64,000 nucleotides of DNA from Diploscapter coronatus (lineage: Eukaryota; Nematoda; Chromadorea; Rhabditida; Rhabditidae): contig OZ038422.1 of NCBI GenBank assembly GCA_964036155.1, positions 26,559,201-26,623,200 on the forward strand, read 5' to 3'. Made by a program: the position numbers and the translations under genes. The notes beneath the pieces were generated by a model. It ran no database searches. It was not told the origin of the DNA and saw only the letters and a list, made by a program, of their open reading frames with translations. Positions 58,601 to 64,000 of the stretch are shown here, in pieces (the stretch's first letter is position 1; each line of letters starts with the position of its first letter).

Positions 58601-61231
58601 TTTATATACGGATTTGATACATCTTATCGTATATGTGTATTCAGGTTAGGCGAAAATTTATAAATTTAGACCCAGATTTACATGAATCTAAGGAAAAATC
58701 CTATCATATGATATACAACTCGGAAAACAGGCTGATAAGAATAGAGTTTTATGATATCATAAATGATAAAATATACTCACGGTCCAGATGAAAAGGCATC
58801 GTTCGCTTCGGTTGAAAATGCCTCGTTGACTTTATGATGAGATTTGTGACGAACAAAATGCGCAAAGTCGCATTATTTCGAGAGTTTAGTCGTTAAATCG
58901 TATGTTTTCGGGCGAAAATTTGTTGCAGAAGGGATTTTCTTCAGAAATTTTGCAGCTGTCGATAATTTCGAATTTAAGTTGCTCGCCTCTGGTGAAGATC
59001 AGCTAAAATATTAACTCACTCTACAAATTCAGAATAACAATTTAACTATATGACGCCAAAATAGTGATAATAATGACAATAAAAGTGACGTAACAATAAC
59101 TAGGACGATATCGATTTTGCGTCATATTTAAGCATAAAATATGAATCCTTAGTTCTGCAAATTAATAATATGGTCTGCAATTAAAATGAGAACGGGAAAG
59201 TTCGCAGTTGGAGAAATTTTTGAACTAAAGTCAGGAAAAAATGCGTGGGAAAAGGCGAAGAGAGATAACCCGTGGAGCTTCGGAGAAGGGCGGGAAAAGT
59301 AAGTCTTTACACAAAGTTACTCGATTAAAATGGCGAGATGTGCAACTTTTAGGATAAAGGAAATAGCAAAAGATTTCTAGAGGACTGAGAGAATTAGAAA
59401 CCCTATAGCCCATTCGGAAGGTTCAAGTCGCCCTCAACTCAAATACGGGCATATGATTAATCATAGGCAAAATTCAACGCTCTAAATACAACACTGCAAA
59501 TTTGAAGCTTCAATATAGAATCTAAAAAAGTAGCAAACTAGCAATTCTCCAATAGTTTCTAGATTATATGGTAGGAGAGAAAAATGTTGAGGCTTTCTTG
59601 AAGATCTTGAATTTCTTATTTCGCATTTTATATGAAATATGAAATTTGGGACAAAGGGTTCATTTGAAGCTGACAAATCGCATGTTCGCGATAAAAATTC
59701 TGAATTTTCGGATGAAAAAATGTGTATTTTGTCATTTCGACGGAAAACAAAAGGAAAATAAATCGGAAAATGCGGGGCTGAAAAATGAAAAAATAAATGA
59801 TAAAGGTGAGACTCGGAAGCTGGCTCATTCTCTACTGGCAAAGTCACTGAGAAATAGCGGAATTCGAAATTAGTTCCGGCGAGAGAGAATGCAAATTAGG
59901 AGAGGGCGCTGAGAAGCAGAGAATAGGAATAAGCTGGGAGTCGAAGGAATTTCCAAATAGACCGAAGATATTCAGGAATTAAAAAGGGGTATACCAAATC
60001 CGGTATAGGATAAAACATTTGTGATCAATGAAATATTGAATGCTTCAATGATAGCGGAAGAATAATTTGATTTTAAATATTCTGGATTAATTGTGGCATT
60101 CAATAAGATAAAATAAATAATCAATACGAAGTGTTGAATAGTTTAAATTTAAATGATAAAGGAAGAAAATTAGATAGGGAGCGCAAATACTCATCAAATT
60201 TGAATATGAATTTTTTTATTTGGTAAACGAATTCAGCGATCGGACTTTTTGAGAAAATCAGCAACTTTGATGGAATTTCGAAGCAGGTGTGTTGTAGATC
60301 GATTCCTGGACCAAAAATGTTCCTCATTGAGCGAACCTGGAGAAGAGCTAAAACCATCTGCTTCGTAGGCTCAAAGTGTTCGACTTTTTCTTCCTGATGA
60401 TCACAAACTTGCACATCTAATAGAATATTTATACTGATGCAAGGAGCAAATTCGGAAAGTTTCAGGTTTCAACGCGACTCCACCAATCAGTTGAAATCCT
60501 GCTTTCTTTCACGGAAAAGTTGCAAAATTAGCAAATTGCACCAATAGCTTTGCATTTTCATCATTTGCGAGCACGATATATGATCATTTCTACTGCTTAC
60601 TGCCGGCAAGGAGACGAGGCAGATGAGTAAAAAGTTTAAAATTCGATAATTCTTGAAAGTGGAAATGAATGATTTTGATGGGATGTTTTAAAAACGCCAA
60701 TTTTATAGACGAGCAATCGAGAACATTTGGAAGGGTGATAATTAACGACTTAATTAGGAGATTTAGAATGAACCAAATTGAACATTTCTTTTTGATTTGT
60801 GCATTTGAGGAGTCCGACTATAGTCTTACCACTAGAAATCCCAGAAAATCGAATTTGAAAAAGTACTTGCGATCCCTAAATATAGATTTAAATTCGGGAA
60901 TTAATCAGAAAATTTTTATTAAGAAAGAAGATATTATTAATATGAAATATTGGATGTCTTAAATTGAATGATTTTTTCCCAGTTTGAAGATCCAAACTAC
61001 AAAATTTCCCCTCACAAATGATGTAATAAGCAATATTCCCAAGTTTTAAGAAAATTCAGAAAATGTAATATGTCGAAGAAGGAGAAATGAAAAGTTTAGT
61101 CAAGCCTGAAACTTTCAGGACCCCAGAAGATGAATGTTAGTCCCGCCCGCGAAATGCACTGAAAAAGAAACTTCCGCTTTTAAGAATAAAAGCCACGATA
61201 TAATCCATTTAAACACAATCGATATTTTAGG
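55629..61231. other. gene-poor AT-rich region
   Basis: Mostly non-coding in appearance. Two weak minus-strand exon candidates lie here. One, at 60414 and below, has a TATTAG acceptor and reads VQVCDHQEEKVEHFEPTKQM. The other, about 58860-58781, reads VNEAFSTEANDAFSSGP before a GTGAGTATA donor in a phase fitting the exon at 55628. Neither has a start codon or family similarity. Confidence 0.35.
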
Positions 61232-64000
61232 ATGTCGTCATCCGATGCTGATGACACTCACGGAGATTTTAGTATAGACAACAGAATGTATTGTTATCGC
61301 TATTTTAAATTTTCGAAATCGGGTAACAAAATCTGATTTTCCTGAATGGATATAAGAGCATGTTGTCATCTAGTATCGGTGACAAAGAAATTTTAAAACA
61401 ATGATGACAGAATCTGTCGTCTCGAATTCGAAATAAACCTGAGACACAGACTAAAGTATGCAAATGTCATCGGCAAAGAATTCGAGTTTCCCTTAGAGAC
61501 AAAATCCCTAAGTGGTAATTAAGCGCACATACGCTACTGCAAATGATAGGGCTTAAAAATACAATCACAAGCAACGCTCCCGTGTAACTTCTATCTATCT
61601 TAAGAATATCAGACCTATTGGGTTATCCAATAATAAAATTTAGAATCTAAAAATTAACATGTTTACCAACACTATTTAAAGTCAGTGGTAGTGAAATTGC
61701 CAGCGAAGTTAAACACTGCTAATTGTTAAACAATTCAAAGAGTATTGAAATTCTTAACAGGTAATTCTTGCTTAAGCATCAAGAATATCTATAAACGTTT
61801 CATCTCTATCGTCTTTGCAAAAAGAAGTCTTATGGATGCATAAATGGAGAGATATTCAGGGTATATCCAAGAGACGAGGCATATCCCTAAGCTCGGATCT
61901 CATATGTCTCATATATCCGGATATAAACAATAATATTTCCTTCACCTCTTTCTTTTCTTTAGCATATTTCATCATCATCTAATTATGCACAGAGATTCAC
62001 ACACTCTGCGCGCATGTTCATTTTTAGCGATATAAATTCCAACATAATTTGTATCAAACTTGACCAGAAAACAGGAAAAATTGAAAATAACGTCCATTAA
62101 TAAAAGTAATAAACAAAATTATTGGCGTTCTATTCGATCTGTTTTTCTCTGTTACTACTTTTATTATTTGCTAAAAGAGATAAGTTTAAATCGACTAACC
62201 TATTTTGTCGCCCTGAGCATTGAAGAACGCCTGACTCAGCTTCCGCACTATAAGCATAGAACCAGTTAATAGACTATAGTTCATTTTGTTTTAATATATT
62301 TTTCAGAAATGCTTGGATTTAAATAATATTCCCTAATATTTAGTATAGAACTCGATATCTCCCGAGTGTCATATCTAAAAATGCTAATCAATAGAAATAA
62401 AAATTTGCACGATGAGAAAATTCACGCTGAAGAGCATATACTAATGAACAATGGGGTCGGTCTTCCAAATATGAAGACGATGAAAATATGAAATTTCGGA
62501 TAGCTCAAGAGGTTTTTAGCCTAATATGAAAAAAAAAATTCTAAAATTACTGCTTGAGTGAAAAATGATGATTTTATAAATGGTTATTAATAAATATAGT
62601 CAGCAAACAAACTAAAATTCTGAATTTTCATCAATTTCAAATGTCAATTAATTTCAATTTTCATAATTAGTTTTATCTATAGCAGACAAAAGGTGATTTT
62701 AAATCATGGTCTTTCAAAGATACGTGAAATCCTTGTGCAAGAATTTCATAAGAGTTTAAACTCAGGGCCTCCTAAGCCAGAACTTTCTCGGCTCTAAAAG
62801 GAAATGCCCAATTGAATTTATGAATGGCGCTGCGGCAAAGACACAAAGTCTCGACTTTTTAGGGAAAAACGGGGAAAATAGGGAAGGTTCAGAACAAAAC
62901 TCGGCCCAAATAAGGATGAGGAAGGGCGAGGAATCCTCAGGGAACATGCCACTAGCATGGCTCCATAGCAGAACTTAACTAGAAAACTCGAAGAATAGAT
63001 GGAGATACTTGTAGTTTTAAAGAAAGCTTTTTCAAATACAATAAAGGAAGAGCTGATCTTCATGAAGAAAATCATGGAAATTTTAATATATTAGAAATGT
63101 GATAAACGTTAACTGTCTAAAATGAAAACCGAAGCCTAAAGTCGATGAAAATTGTGTTCATTATTTCTGGAGGAAATAGCAAAACTTTGGGAAATTTCAG
63201 ACTCCAGGTCTAAGAAAAGTGTTGCCTAACGACGTTATGAATGAGCATTAGAAAAACGATGTTTCTTGTTTCAGCTTATAAAAATGAATAAGGTACGGCT
63301 AAATTTAGGACAAATTTGTTAAAAATGAGGTTAGAAGGCAAAGTTTCCTACTTTACTATACAAAAATGGAGAAAGTACATCTAAATTTAGAGAAAGTAAA
63401 AAAGATGTCAAAAGCGTCATTCGTAGTCGAAATCCGATGATTTTGATTGCAGATGTCAAAAATGGAGGAAAACAAATTCTTCCCTGCAAAGACGCTAGAG
63501 AAAAATCGCGTTAGAATAAAAATCACCCGTCCGAATGCCAGGAGCAATTGAATAAAGCTGACGAGAGATAAGAGATTTATTAGGGGACACAGAGAGTCAG
63601 ACAAAGGAAGATCTAAAGATAACAATACGCGCGTACTAAGGTACAGATATTTTGTCAAATGATAAAGTGTAGTCAATTGAAACCAGATCCTATACGGCAC
63701 ACAGGTTATGACGTTTAATTTGGGTGTCTAAACTATCTTAAATTATCAGAGAATAAACAACACATGTCTTGATAGATATCCTAAAATACTATTTGGCTAA
63801 TTATTATTGGTGCTTTATTAAATCGAATTTCATAGATTTCTTATATTAAAGTTTTTTTGCGGAATTTAGCTTTGAAGCTTCGTTCATTTGCGAGTTCTCC
63901 ACATTCAAAGGCTAATTATGTGCCTCCGAAATATTACTTTGCAGACTCGAGTGAAAAGGGGACTCCCCCAAATTTGGACACTGAATCGAAATGTCAGTGG
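61232..64000 (+). CDS. 5' end of an unrecognised gene leaving the right edge
   Basis: Exon 1 at 61232-61271 starts one base after a GATATTTTAG acceptor and reads MSSSDADDTHGDF, ending in phase 1 at a GTATAG donor. Exon 2 begins at 63870 after GCGGAATTTAG and is open to the window end. It joins in the matching phase to give TLKLRSFASSPHSKANYVPP, then KYYFADSSEKGTPPN and LDTESKCQW. Acidic, then polar; no domain recognisable in about 57 residues. The intron would be 2.6 kb. Exon 2 is clearly coding-like; the link to exon 1 rests on phase and splice sites only. Confidence 0.5.

Overview
The window reads as a free-living or parasitic nematode nuclear genome of the rhabditid type. It is AT-rich, most genes are cut by introns of about 40-70 bp ending in TTTTCAG or TTTTAG, and likely outron (trans-splice) acceptors sit just upstream of several start codons. 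The recognisable proteins are ordinary animal families: SMNDC1/SPF30, RPRD1/CIDS, DRG2, TM2D2, AP-2 mu, TRPC and rabphilin. I cannot fix the species from the sequence. All multi-exon models were joined by eye, by following reading frame, intron phase and family similarity.

Layout. 1-1323 (+): 3' part of a Gly-X-Y collagen gene in very small exons. 2039-3133 (+): a divergent 14-3-3-like protein. 3326-4980 (-): SMNDC1/SPF30 Tudor splicing factor. 5496-14369 (+): four tightly spaced same-strand genes, RPRD1/CIDS, DRG2, TM2D2 and AP-2 mu, a possible operon. 14370-22597: a long gene-poor stretch with a 1.29-kb foldback element at 19795-21079. 22598-34648 (+): a nuclear-looking protein with two helix-turn-helix-like blocks of CENP-B/Brinker type and an AT-hook-like stretch, with a 6.5-kb intron. 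37071-37843 (+): two small unrecognised proteins in tandem, about 30 bp apart. 39765-44733 (+): a TRPC channel. 45942-53131 (-): rabphilin, RBF-1 type. 53132-64000: mostly non-coding, with one GC-rich candidate exon near 55.4 kb (-) and the first two exons of a gene that leaves the right edge (+, from 61232).

Functionally the window is mixed. It holds housekeeping RNA and translation genes (SMNDC1, RPRD1, DRG2), endocytosis (AP-2 mu), and neuronal calcium entry next to synaptic vesicle docking (TRPC and rabphilin, convergent).

The most unusual signals are not the genes. Short motif families recur in introns of unrelated genes, one often starting directly at the 5' splice site, which raises the possibility of introner-like elements. 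There are also small TCAGACTT-ended foldback elements inside introns, the large TAA-flanked foldback, and a 14-3-3-like protein whose basic phosphopeptide pocket appears to be lost.
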